DNA from: CAKZNE01 sp964485405
Lineage (GTDB): Bacteria > Bacteroidota > Bacteroidia > Flavobacteriales > Schleiferiaceae
Length of the DNA: 64,000 nt
Direction of reading: 5' to 3'
Assembly (NCBI GenBank): GCA_964485405.1
Contig: CAZAJG010000012.1
Location: forward strand, 1 to 64,000
Shown here piece by piece: positions 25,376 through 34,500 of this stretch. The notes under the pieces were generated by a model that did no database searches, had not been told where the DNA came from, and worked only from the letters and a program-made list of their open reading frames with translations. Position numbers and translations under genes: made by a program. How positions within the stretch are numbered: the stretch's first letter is position 1; each line of letters begins with the position of its first letter.

Positions 25376-27274
25376 ATGAGTGATGCTATCAAGCACGAGT
25401 GCGGAATTGCACTCATCCGATTAAAAAAGCCTCTTGATTACTACCTCAAAAAATACGGTACAGCTCTGTACGGGGTAAACAAAATGTACCTTTTAATGGA
25501 GAAACAGCACAATCGAGGACAAGATGGTGCGGGTTTAGCCAACATAAAGTTAGATATGCCTCCCGGCACGCGCTATATCAGCCGTCACCGTTCTAACGAC
25601 AAAACGCCTATTCAGGATCTTTTTCAGCACGTTAACAAACGAATAAATGATGGAGTAGGAGAAGATAAATCTCGATTACAAAATCCTGAATGGCTCAAGC
25701 AAAACTTACCCTATGTAGGAGAGTTGTACTTAGGTCATCTTAGATACGGAACCTACGGAGGAAACTCTTTGGAACAATGCCATCCATTTTTACGCCAAAA
25801 CAACTGGGTCACACGAAACCTAATTTTGGCAGGTAACTTTAACATGACCAATGTAGATCAATTGTTTGATCGATTGGTTTCTTTAGGTCAACATCCCAAA
25901 GAAAAAGCAGATACCGTTACCATTTTAGAGAAAATAGGTCACTTTTTGGATGAGCAAAATGAAAAGCTCTACCGTAGATTTAAAAAAGAAGGGTACTCTA
26001 AAACAGAGGTTACCGAAAAAATAATTGAAGAACTAGACATACCCAAAATTTTGCGCAAGAGTGCGAAGAAATGGGATGGTGGTTACGCCATGGCGGGCTT
26101 AATGGGTCATGGAGATGCATTTGTACTGAGAGATCCTTCAGGAATTCGCCCGGCATTTTATTACGATGTTGATGAAATTGCTGTGGTCGCTTCAGAAAGG
26201 CCCGTAATCCAAACCGCCTTTAACGTTCCTTTTGAGGAAATAAAAGAAATTACACCCGGTCATGCGTTCATCGTTCGAAAAAATGGAGAAGCGGGCTTGT
26301 TTCAAGTGCGTAAACCCTTAGAGAGAAATGCTTGTTCTTTTGAACGCATTTACTTCTCTAGAGGAAACGATGCAGATATTTACAGAGAGCGAATTAGCTT
26401 GGGGCAGCGCCTATGTCCTGCAATTTTGGATGAAGTTGATAAGGATTTAAAACACACCGTTTTTTCCTTTATCCCCAATACAGCGGAAATTTCCTTTTAC
26501 GGCATGGTAAAAGGAATGGAAAGCTATTTGAACGATGTAAAGCGAGATAAGATTCTTAAATACGAAGGAGAGCTCGATTCTGAAAAACTTACGGAGCTTT
26601 TAAGCATCCGCCCCCGAGTAGAGAAAATCGCCTGGAAGGATGTAAAAATGAGAACCTTTATTACGGAAGATAGCAGTAGGGACGATCTGGTTTCTCATGT
26701 TTACGACATTACCTATGAAACGGTTAGAGAAGGAGACAACTTGGTGGTTATTGACGATAGTATTGTTAGAGGAACTACCCTCCGCCAAAGTATTTTAAAA
26801 ATCTTAGATCGCTTAGGTCCTAAAAAGATTATCGTTGTTTCTTCGGCTCCACAAATCCGTTATCCGGATTGTTATGGTATAAACATGGCTATTTTAGGAG
26901 ACTTTGTGGCTTTTAATGCTGCCATAGCGCTTTTAAAGGATAGAGATCAACAACACATTATTGATGAAGTGTATCAAAAATGTTTAGCCCAAAAGGATTT
27001 GCCGGATAATGAAGTTCAAAATTTTGTGAAAGAAATTTATGCTCCTTTTGCACCTCAAGAGATTTCTGATAAAATTGCCGAATTGCTTACCCCTAAAGAA
27101 ATGAAGGCTGAAGTAAAGATCTTATATCAAAGCATAGAAGATCTTCACGAATCTTGCCCAAACAACAAAGGAGATTGGTATTTTACAGGAAACTTCCCTA
27201 CCCCTGGTGGTATGCGCGTGGTGAATAAAGCTTTTTTGAATTTTTACGAAGGAAAAAAGGAGAGGGCTTACTAA
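25376..27274 (+). CDS. PurF-like amidophosphoribosyltransferase, long paralogue with altered glutaminase site
   Basis: A 632-residue protein, about 130 longer than ordinary PurF. An N-terminal class II glutamine amidotransferase domain is followed by a phosphoribosyltransferase domain. The nucleophile Cys9 is in KHECGIALI, implying removal of an eight-residue propeptide; NRGQDGAG and GHLRYGTYG are conserved. The usual HNGN oxyanion segment reads GNFN (in LAGNFNMTN), and the SDSE motif is ADTV. The PRPP loop VVIDDSIVRGTT is intact. It may make phosphoribosylamine from PRPP, but the glutaminase changes leave its donor open, so purF is not assigned. Confidence 0.8.
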   Translation: MSDAIKHECGIALIRLKKPLDYYLKKYGTALYGVNKMYLLMEKQHNRGQDGAGLANIKLDMPPGTRYISRHRSNDKTPIQDLFQHVNKRINDGVGEDKSRLQNPEWLKQNLPYVGELYLGHLRYGTYGGNSLEQCHPFLRQNNWVTRNLILAGNFNMTNVDQLFDRLVSLGQHPKEKADTVTILEKIGHFLDEQNEKLYRRFKKEGYSKTEVTEKIIEELDIPKILRKSAKKWDGGYAMAGLMGHGDAFVLRDPSGIRPAFYYDVDEIAVVASERPVIQTAFNVPFEEIKEITPGHAFIVRKNGEAGLFQVRKPLERNACSFERIYFSRGNDADIYRERISLGQRLCPAILDEVDKDLKHTVFSFIPNTAEISFYGMVKGMESYLNDVKRDKILKYEGELDSEKLTELLSIRPRVEKIAWKDVKMRTFITEDSSRDDLVSHVYDITYETVREGDNLVVIDDSIVRGTTLRQSILKILDRLGPKKIIVVSSAPQIRYPDCYGINMAILGDFVAFNAAIALLKDRDQQHIIDEVYQKCLAQKDLPDNEVQNFVKEIYAPFAPQEISDKIAELLTPKEMKAEVKILYQSIEDLHESCPNNKGDWYFTGNFPTPGGMRVVNKAFLNFYEGKKERAY

Positions 27275-27648
27275 GGTGGCCTAATTGTTTATCTACTAAG
27301 GAATAGTAATCTCAATTATTCCGCACTAGGAAAAATGACAACTCAACTAAACAGATAATTAATCTGTTAGGTGACCGAAATAGGGTTTTGATTTTTAATC
27401 AACCATCAACAAAGCGAAACGGATAAGAAATTGTTTTGGGCTTCTGATTATTCCATAGAGTCTTAAATAGCTGGACAATAGCTACATTTTAAGACCTAAA
27501 TTCCTTAATATTGTACAACAAAGAATAACGAAAACATAATAGGTGTTTCATTATCCAATAAAGTATAAACTGAACGCTCTGATTTCAGTTTAATGTGATG
27601 AAAGCCTATGGCAATTTAAAGTTGAAACAAAACACAAACAAGTAACTC
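27275..27648. other. 374-bp intergenic region before the S46 peptidase gene
   Basis: No gene is seen here. It holds a 7-bp inverted repeat AACAGAT-N5-ATCTGTT at 27350-27368 with no T tract, and a smaller TTGATT-TTT-AATCAA at about 27393-27408. The best -7-like match close to the peptidase gene is TAAAGTTG (one mismatch, near 27617). A long 5' leader is possible. Confidence 0.4.
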
Positions 27649-29931
27649 ATGAAGAGATTATTATCATTTTTCTTGGCGATAAGTCTTTCGTTGCCAGCAT
27701 TGGCAAATGAAGGAATGTGGTTGCCCTTACTATTGAACCGCAACTATGCGGAAATGCAGGAATTAGGTCTTCAACTTACTCCTGAGCAATTGTACTCCAT
27801 CAACAATTCTAGCTTAAAAGATGCGATTGTATCTTTTGGTGGTTTCTGTACTGGAGAAATCATTTCTAAGAATGGTCTTATTCTAACCAATCATCACTGC
27901 GGTTATGACGCTATCCAGACGCATTCTTCTGTTGAAAACGATTATTTAACCGATGGTTTTTGGGCGCGTTCTTATAGCGAGGAAAAGCCAAACGAAGGTC
28001 TTTTTGTTCGCTTTTTGGTGAGAATGGAAGATGTTTCTGAAAAGGTTTTAGCAGAACTCAATGACGATATGAGCGAATCCGATCGTGCTGCTAAAATCAG
28101 AGAGGTTTCTAAAACACTTTCTGATAAAGCAAGCGAAGGTGAGGAAGGCTATTCTGCTAACGTAAGAAGCTTTTATCATGGAAATGAATTTTATCTTTTT
28201 GTTTATGAAACCTACAACGATGTAAGATTAGTAGGTGCCCCTCCTTCTTCTGTAGGTAAGTTTGGTGGAGATACAGACAACTGGATTTGGCCACGCCACA
28301 CCGGAGACTTCTCCATGTTTAGAGTATATACCGGTCCTGATGGAAAACCAGCAGCTTACGCTGAGGAGAATATCCCTATGACGCCTAAACACCACTTACC
28401 AATTTCTTTAGATGGTGTTAAAGAAGGTGATTTTACCATGATTTTTGGATACCCTGGAAGTACAGATAGATACTTAAGCAGCTATGGTGTAGAACAAGCA
28501 ATTGAAAAGTATAACCCAACAGTTGTGAAAATTCGTGATGTAAAACTTGACATCATGAAGTCTTACATGCAGGCTGACAATAAAACACGTATCCAATATG
28601 CTTCTAAGCAATCTCGTGTTTCCAACTACTGGAAATACTATATCGGTCAAACAGAGCAGCTTAAAAACAACAAAGTTTACGATAAGAAAAAAGCCATTGA
28701 AGATCAATTTGCTGCTTGGGTAAATGCAAAGCCCAAGAGAAAAGCGAAGTACGGCTCTACACTTAATCTTTTTGAAGAGGCTTACAAAGCATCTGATGCT
28801 TATGTAGAAAGTGATGTATTTGTTATTGAGGCTGGTCTTACTGGAGCAGATTTAACCTTATTTGCTTTCCGCTTTGACCGTTTGATGGGTGCGATTTTTC
28901 AAACTCAGGAAAAAATGGAGGCTGATTTAAAAGCGGCTGAAACGGATGAAGAAAAAGAAGAAATTAAGACTAAAGCAGAAGGACGTGTAGAAGCATTAAA
29001 AAGTAGAATTTTAGCTACCGCTGAGGAGCATTTCAAAAACTACAACGTAAATCTAGATAAAGAACTTTTCGGAAATCTTTTCCAGATGTATTCTGGCAGT
29101 GTTCCAAAGGATCAGCAACCTGCATTTTTCCAGATGGTAGAGAAGAAATTTAAAGGTGATTTTATGGCTTTTGCAGATAAAACCTATGAAAAATCTTTCT
29201 TAACCAGTATGGAAGGCGTTACCGCTTTTTTAGAGAAGCCAAAAGCTAAAAAACTAGAAAAGGATTATGCTGCTATTGCGGGTCGTGAGCTATATGAAAT
29301 GTACATTGCCTCTGGTAGTTCTCATGCTGAAACAGAAGATAAGTTGGAAAAAGCTTACCGTTTGTTTACCGCTGGGGTTCGTGAAATGAATCCGAACAAA
29401 AACTATTCTGCTGATGCAAATAGTACGATGAGAATGACTTACGGTACTGTAGGAAGCTACTACCCAAGAGATGGTGTTTTTTACGATTACTATACCACCG
29501 CTCAAGGTATTCTTCAAAAAGAGGATCCAAACGATTCTGAATTTAAAATTCAGCCTGCGTTGATTGAAACAATCAAGAAAAATGACTTTGGACAGTATGG
29601 TAATGAAGAAGGAGAACTCCCTGTTTGCTTTATCAGTAATAACGACATTACTGGTGGTAATTCTGGTAGTCCGGTAATTAACGCTAAAGGAGAACTTATC
29701 GGTTGCGCATTTGATGGAAATTGGGAAGCAATGAGCGGTGATATTTTCTTTGAGCAAAAACTACAGCGTACCATCTCTGTAGACGCCCGCTATATCCTTT
29801 TTATCGTAGATAAATATGCAGGTGCTCAAAACATCATTGATGAGCTTACTTTAGCCAAAAGCAATAATGGCCCTGCTGTTGATATGGAAGCTCCAAATGC
29901 TGAAAAAGAAACAAAAGGCGCATCTAACTAA
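27649..29931 (+). CDS. S46 family dipeptidyl-peptidase, DPP7-type
   Basis: A 760-residue periplasmic serine exopeptidase. A signal peptide (MKRLLSFFLAISLSLPALA, cut near 19) is followed by a chymotrypsin-like fold interrupted by a large helical domain (about 290-560). The catalytic His is in LTNHHCGYD and the nucleophile is Ser672 in GGNSGSP. The residue 18 positions after it is Gly690 in FDGNWE; in characterised enzymes Gly here marks DPP7 (hydrophobic P1) and Arg marks DPP11 (acidic P1). It releases dipeptides from oligopeptides in asaccharolytic amino-acid use. A terminator follows about 45 nt after the stop. Confidence 0.9.
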   Translation: MKRLLSFFLAISLSLPALANEGMWLPLLLNRNYAEMQELGLQLTPEQLYSINNSSLKDAIVSFGGFCTGEIISKNGLILTNHHCGYDAIQTHSSVENDYLTDGFWARSYSEEKPNEGLFVRFLVRMEDVSEKVLAELNDDMSESDRAAKIREVSKTLSDKASEGEEGYSANVRSFYHGNEFYLFVYETYNDVRLVGAPPSSVGKFGGDTDNWIWPRHTGDFSMFRVYTGPDGKPAAYAEENIPMTPKHHLPISLDGVKEGDFTMIFGYPGSTDRYLSSYGVEQAIEKYNPTVVKIRDVKLDIMKSYMQADNKTRIQYASKQSRVSNYWKYYIGQTEQLKNNKVYDKKKAIEDQFAAWVNAKPKRKAKYGSTLNLFEEAYKASDAYVESDVFVIEAGLTGADLTLFAFRFDRLMGAIFQTQEKMEADLKAAETDEEKEEIKTKAEGRVEALKSRILATAEEHFKNYNVNLDKELFGNLFQMYSGSVPKDQQPAFFQMVEKKFKGDFMAFADKTYEKSFLTSMEGVTAFLEKPKAKKLEKDYAAIAGRELYEMYIASGSSHAETEDKLEKAYRLFTAGVREMNPNKNYSADANSTMRMTYGTVGSYYPRDGVFYDYYTTAQGILQKEDPNDSEFKIQPALIETIKKNDFGQYGNEEGELPVCFISNNDITGGNSGSPVINAKGELIGCAFDGNWEAMSGDIFFEQKLQRTISVDARYILFIVDKYAGAQNIIDELTLAKSNNGPAVDMEAPNAEKETKGASN

Positions 29932-29976
29932 AATTGAAAATAGCCTAAGGCTATACTCAGTATACTGTTAATAACG

Positions 29977-30016
29977 TTTTAAAACCCTGTAGGTGTTATG
30001 CCCACAGGGTTTTTAC
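29977..30016 (+). terminator. Rho-independent terminator of the S46 peptidase gene
   Basis: AAAACCCTGT (29981-29990) pairs with ACAGGGTTTT (30004-30013) around a 13-nt loop, with a T run at the 3' side. The next reading frame nominally opens inside this hairpin at 29998, which argues against that start. Confidence 0.85.
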
Positions 30017-30045
30017 TTTTAAGAATCTGGTTGAAGCTATATATT

Positions 30046-30669
30046 ATGCGCGGGTTTATAGGCACTCTTCTTATCTTTTTCATTCACATTTCCAGTCACG
30101 TAGATGGTGTAGCTCCCTCCGGAACAGTAAAGGTACCGGGCCTCAACAATGTATTTCTAGATAAAAATGAGGTGACCAACAAAAATTGGTTGGAGTATAT
30201 GAACGACCTTAAAAAGGAGAATCCGGAAGAACCAGAAATTTACCAAAGGGCTATGCCTGATATGGGTATTTGGCTTTCTGCCTACAAAGGCGATTTTGAG
30301 AACCCAGGGATTTATGCGCACTACCCGGTTGTTGGAGTGAATTTTCCTCAAGTATTGTTTTATTGTAAGTGGCGATCGGAACGTGTTTCTAAAAAGAGAA
30401 AAAAAGAAATTGTTTATTCTTTACCCTCTTATGAAGAGTTCTACAAGGCAGCTAGGGATAAACAAAACAGCCCTGCTGCAGATTTGTACAGTACTGATTT
30501 TAACCATAGGCGGAGCTTTATTGGTATTTGCGACAATGCCGCTGAAATGACCAATATTGAAGGTTTGGCTATCAATGGCTTCTGGGGAAAAGAATGCCTG
30601 GATAGTTTGAGATACTTAAATAACGGAGAACGCTTAGGTTTTCGTTGTAAAGCAAAGTTTATAAAATAA
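30046..30669 (+). CDS. Small FGE/SUMF1-fold exported protein
   Basis: A 207-residue protein with a signal peptide (MRGFIGTLLIFFIHISSHV) from the ATG at 30046; an earlier ATG at 29998 sits in the preceding terminator. The body follows the formylglycine-generating-enzyme-like fold also used by GldJ and GldK: an early DKNEVTNKNW, PVVGVNFPQVLFYCKW, YSLPSYEEFYKAARD, a short form of the DxxGNxxEW segment (CDNAAEMTN) and a final GFRCKAKF. It is shorter than usual, and the active-site cysteine pair of true FGE enzymes was not identified, so a structural or binding role is more likely. It precedes pdeM by 3 nt. Confidence 0.72.
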   Translation: MRGFIGTLLIFFIHISSHVDGVAPSGTVKVPGLNNVFLDKNEVTNKNWLEYMNDLKKENPEEPEIYQRAMPDMGIWLSAYKGDFENPGIYAHYPVVGVNFPQVLFYCKWRSERVSKKRKKEIVYSLPSYEEFYKAARDKQNSPAADLYSTDFNHRRSFIGICDNAAEMTNIEGLAINGFWGKECLDSLRYLNNGERLGFRCKAKFIK

Positions 30670-30672
30670 GTT

Positions 30673-31299
30673 ATGTCTCTCTTCCAGTTTTTGGGCCAAT
30701 CGCTTGAGCTTCTTCCAGAAAAAGTGGTCTTCTGGAGGGAGAAGCAAATTTTACTCATTGCAGATACTCACTTTGGAAAGGTTACCCACTTTAGAAAATC
30801 TGGGATTTCCATACCGGATGGCGCTGCGCTCCAGAATCTAAACGATCTAGATGTTTTAATTCAAAAAACAAGACCCAAAAGGGTAATCTTTTTAGGAGAC
30901 CTTTTTCATTCGGAAATGAATAGTGAGTGGTTGCTTTTTAAGAAACTGCTTCAAAAACATAGTGAAGTTGAGTTTACCTTGGTTCAAGGAAATCACGATA
31001 TATTCCATGAGTTCACCTACTCTAAAAGTCAATTTGAATTGGTGAATGAAGTTCTGGAAATCGGTCCTTTTGTGTTAAGTCATGAGCCCTTGGAAGAAGA
31101 TCATGCACTGTATAATCTATGTGGCCACCTACACCCTGGGGTTCGACTGCAAGGAGAGGCCAGACAAGCGCTGAGGCTGCCTTGCTTTTATTTTGGTGAA
31201 AAACAAGGTATTCTACCCGCCTTTGGTGAGTTTACCGGTTTGTACATTATAAAGCCTAAGCGAAAAGATCCAGTGTTTGTTGTTGCGGATGGTACTTGA
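30673..31299 (+). CDS. pdeM: Ligase-associated DNA damage response endonuclease PdeM
   Basis: A 208-residue calcineurin-like metallophosphoesterase. All metal-binding blocks are present: ADTHFGKVTHFRKSG (about 34-48), FLGDLFHS (about 77-84), QGNHD (about 107-111), SHEPLE and CGHLHPG (about 154-160). The THFGK opening and length are those of the DNA-ligase-associated phosphoesterase PdeM. Its usual partners are a helicase (found at 17.1-19.5 kb), a ligase and an exonuclease (not in this window). The gene is 3 nt after the FGE-fold gene and is followed by an assembly gap after about 95 nt. Confidence 0.87.
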   Translation: MSLFQFLGQSLELLPEKVVFWREKQILLIADTHFGKVTHFRKSGISIPDGAALQNLNDLDVLIQKTRPKRVIFLGDLFHSEMNSEWLLFKKLLQKHSEVEFTLVQGNHDIFHEFTYSKSQFELVNEVLEIGPFVLSHEPLEEDHALYNLCGHLHPGVRLQGEARQALRLPCFYFGEKQGILPAFGEFTGLYIIKPKRKDPVFVVADGT

Positions 31300-31393
31300 C
31301 ATTAGTGATTCCTACACCACTCAGTCCGTCCGTTTTACTAATTCTGCGAAAGGAACGGTCGCTCTTTTCAAAAATGATTAGTGACTGGTCTGT

Positions 31394-31403
31394 NNNNNNN
31401 NNN
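31394..31403. other. Assembly gap (10 N)
   Basis: Ten ambiguous bases, a usual placeholder for a scaffold join of unknown length. It lies between pdeM and the terminator of the large T9SS gene, so no gene is cut here, but sequence may be missing. Confidence 0.95.
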
Positions 31404-31430
31404 GTAAACTAATTATCTCTTTGTATCAGA

Positions 31431-31465
31431 CAAAAAAATCCCTCCAATAAAATTGGAGGGATCTT
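31431..31465 (-). terminator. Terminator of the large T9SS adhesin gene
   Basis: Read leftward, ATCCCTCCAA (31453-31462 complement) pairs with TTGGAGGGAT (31438-31447 complement) around a 5-nt loop and is followed by seven T. It lies about 50 nt past the stop at 31513. Confidence 0.85.
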
Positions 31466-31512
31466 GAACTAGCGGTAGGTATTTTCTCTAAAAATTAATT
31501 AACAAGCTAGTT

Positions 31513-34500
31513 TTATTGTTTGATGATTCTTCTTTGTGTTGTTAAATCACCACTTTCTATTTTCATTAAATAGGTTCCTTTTGCCAGTGCACTGATGTCT
31601 ATTGTTCCTTCATACTTACCGTTTAGGTTTGCTTCAGAAACACTTAAAATCACTTTTCCACTTAGATCCATTACATAAACCTTAGCATCATCAGAGCCTA
31701 TTGTACTAAAGCTAACATTCACTTTCGCTGTAGTTGGATTTGGATAAACTTCTAAGCTTCTTCCCAATCTGTTTTCAGCTAAGCTAATACCCGCAATTAC
31801 CACTTGTTGTGAAATAGAGTCTATTCCACAATCACCTGTAATTACAAGAGTAACCATATACGTTCCATTGGCTGAATAGGTATGGGTTGGATTCATACCT
31901 GTTCCGGTATTTCCGTCACCATAATTCCAAGCATAGGAAGTTGCTCCGATTGAGGCTGAGCCATCAAAGTTCATATCCGCATCAACCAAAGTGGTATCTG
32001 TTTGACTGAAAGTAAATGCTGCACTTATTGGACCACTTGCTGTTGTGAAACTAAAAGGTCCAACAATATTACTTGTATCACCCATACATAGATCTACTAC
32101 ATAGAATTCATACGCAGTACCAGGTGTTAGATTACCGATAGTTTCTGGGCTATTGGCATTCGACACTGTTATACCTGCTCCAGTTGCTGGGGTGAAGCCT
32201 ACTGGCCCATATTCAACCACCGAAGCAATTGTACTAGAAGAGCTTGTCCAAATTAAATCCGCACCAACACAACTGACATTGGCTGTATCTAAACCAATTG
32301 GATCTGGGCAACTAGCGCCTAAAGCATCGGCTACTTCAACATTTTCAAGTGCTATATCCGATTCAAAACCACCACCACTAGTAGCAATAAACCTAAATTG
32401 AACGGAAGAAGCAATATACGTAGTAACGTCAATAGAATCTGTTAACCAAGGGTCAGTTTCTGCTAATTGTTGTTGACCGGAAATCGTATTTAAAGTCATC
32501 CAACCATTACCCGTATCTATTTGAGCAATCAGATCACCCATACTCCCTCCAAACATATGGTACTGGTATTTAAAGAATGGGCTTGTGGTTCCAGAAAGAT
32601 CAAATACTGGCGTGTTTAGCCAAGCCGTATCACCAACTAAAGAGCCAGAGGCCTCATAAAACACATAACCTGTATTATTAATACCTGCAGATGGTCCGGT
32701 TCCACCAGAACCTGTTGCTCCAGTTCTTGCACCTAAGAAATTAGCACCTATAGTATTGTCCGTTCTAAACCAACAGCTATTAATGGCATCACCTGCATTG
32801 TTGAACCCCGTTCCAGAAACAAACCCATTGGCATCAAAATCCTCCAAGTAGGGTGGTAAGAAAGTGGCGCATAGAGTAGAAACGGTTATTGGTCCTATCC
32901 AAAAACTCACATCTCCCAGTCCGCAACTATCTTGTACATAGATGTCGTATGTAGTAGAAGGGGTTATACCGGTTGAAATGGTGGTTGTAGTTGTAGTTGT
33001 ACTAATCAAGGTTCCAGAACCTGGACTAAAACCATTTAAGCCATATTCAATATTATAGTTTGCGCCTACACCTCCGGCTGTCCAACTAATATCAAAAGAG
33101 TTTAGTGTTATGTTACTTGCCGCTAAATTGCTTGGTGCTGGGCAAGAAGCTGGCGTACAGAAAGTAAACGGGCCTGCCCATATACCGTTTCCTATGCCAG
33201 GGCAAGTATCCTGAACGTAATAATCGTAACAGGTTGAAGGTTGTAGGCCTGTTAAAACATAAGGCTTAGCGGTAACATTTTGAATTGTATCTCCAGTACC
33301 TGTGCCTTGAACAAACCCAGTTGGGCCCCATTCAATGTTCCAATTACTTCCATTTGATGTCCAATCTAAACCTACGGAAGTAGGTAAAGCAAAAGTGGTA
33401 TCTAAATTTGAAGCAAAACCACAGAGTGCTTCGGTAACACTGAAGTTATCAACTGCCCAATACCAAGCCCAAACATCTGCATCATCGTAAACAAAACGAA
33501 CCTGGAAGTTGGCATTTGCATAAGCGGTTGCATCAATTAATCTATGATCTGGTGCACCAAATGCACCAAAGTCTTGTTGCATTTTTAAAACAGTTACCCA
33601 GTTAGTACCGTCAAACACTTGTACTTCTGCTGAATCTGCTCCAATATGGTTGTAAAACTGATCCCACTCCACTACTAAACTACTTGTAGAAGGTAAAGAA
33701 CCTGCATCAATAGGTGGGCTATTTAGCATCTCAATCATGTGTTGACCATTCCCAAACTCATCACTATCTACAATAGCGTAGCCAGTTCCATCTAAGTCGC
33801 CATTGGTGGTTGTACCTCCTGCTGCCGACCATACCCATGTGTCTGTACCGTTACCTCCGTCAATAGCAACCATACAGCCTAAATCCGTATTAAAGTCTTC
33901 AAGAAATGGTAAAGACTGAACAACGCAAGCCGTTCGTACACTTAATGGTCCAATCCAAATACTGGTTCCGTTTGCACCACAATCCGATTGTATGTATATA
34001 TCATAGTCGGTTGCTGGAGAAAGACCATTAACTGTATCTGTAGTAACATTCGTGTTAAAAGTAGTTCCTGTACCCGGGGTATAACCAGGAACACCATATT
34101 CAACATTCCAAGAAGTTCCACCACCAGGCGCCCAATCCACAACCACATAGTTGCTAGAAGCAATTACTAGGCTTAAACTATCTGGCTCCAAACAAGGTGG
34201 TAATGCTTCTATTAGCACATCATCTAGCCTTAACTCACCTGAATTAAACCCTTGTGGTAAGCCAATAGCAAACGCTATATAAACATCTCCTGTATAAGCG
34301 CTTAAGTTAGCTTGAGTTTGAGTATACGTACTCCCAGAAATAGTAGTCTGGGGAACCAGAGTATCCGTAAAGTTTTGTACGCTATCATTTGTAGTGGAAA
34401 GTAAAACTGTAAGCTCAACATCATCAAAATTGGATAGTGTGCGTACGTAGTAACTTATTCTTTCACTTCCGGTTAAAGTCACTCTTGGAGCAATCAACCA

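Noticed and set aside
29998..30045. Upstream ATG of the FGE-fold protein
   Set aside because: It lies inside the terminator hairpin of the S46 peptidase gene and would mask the signal peptide that starts at 30046.
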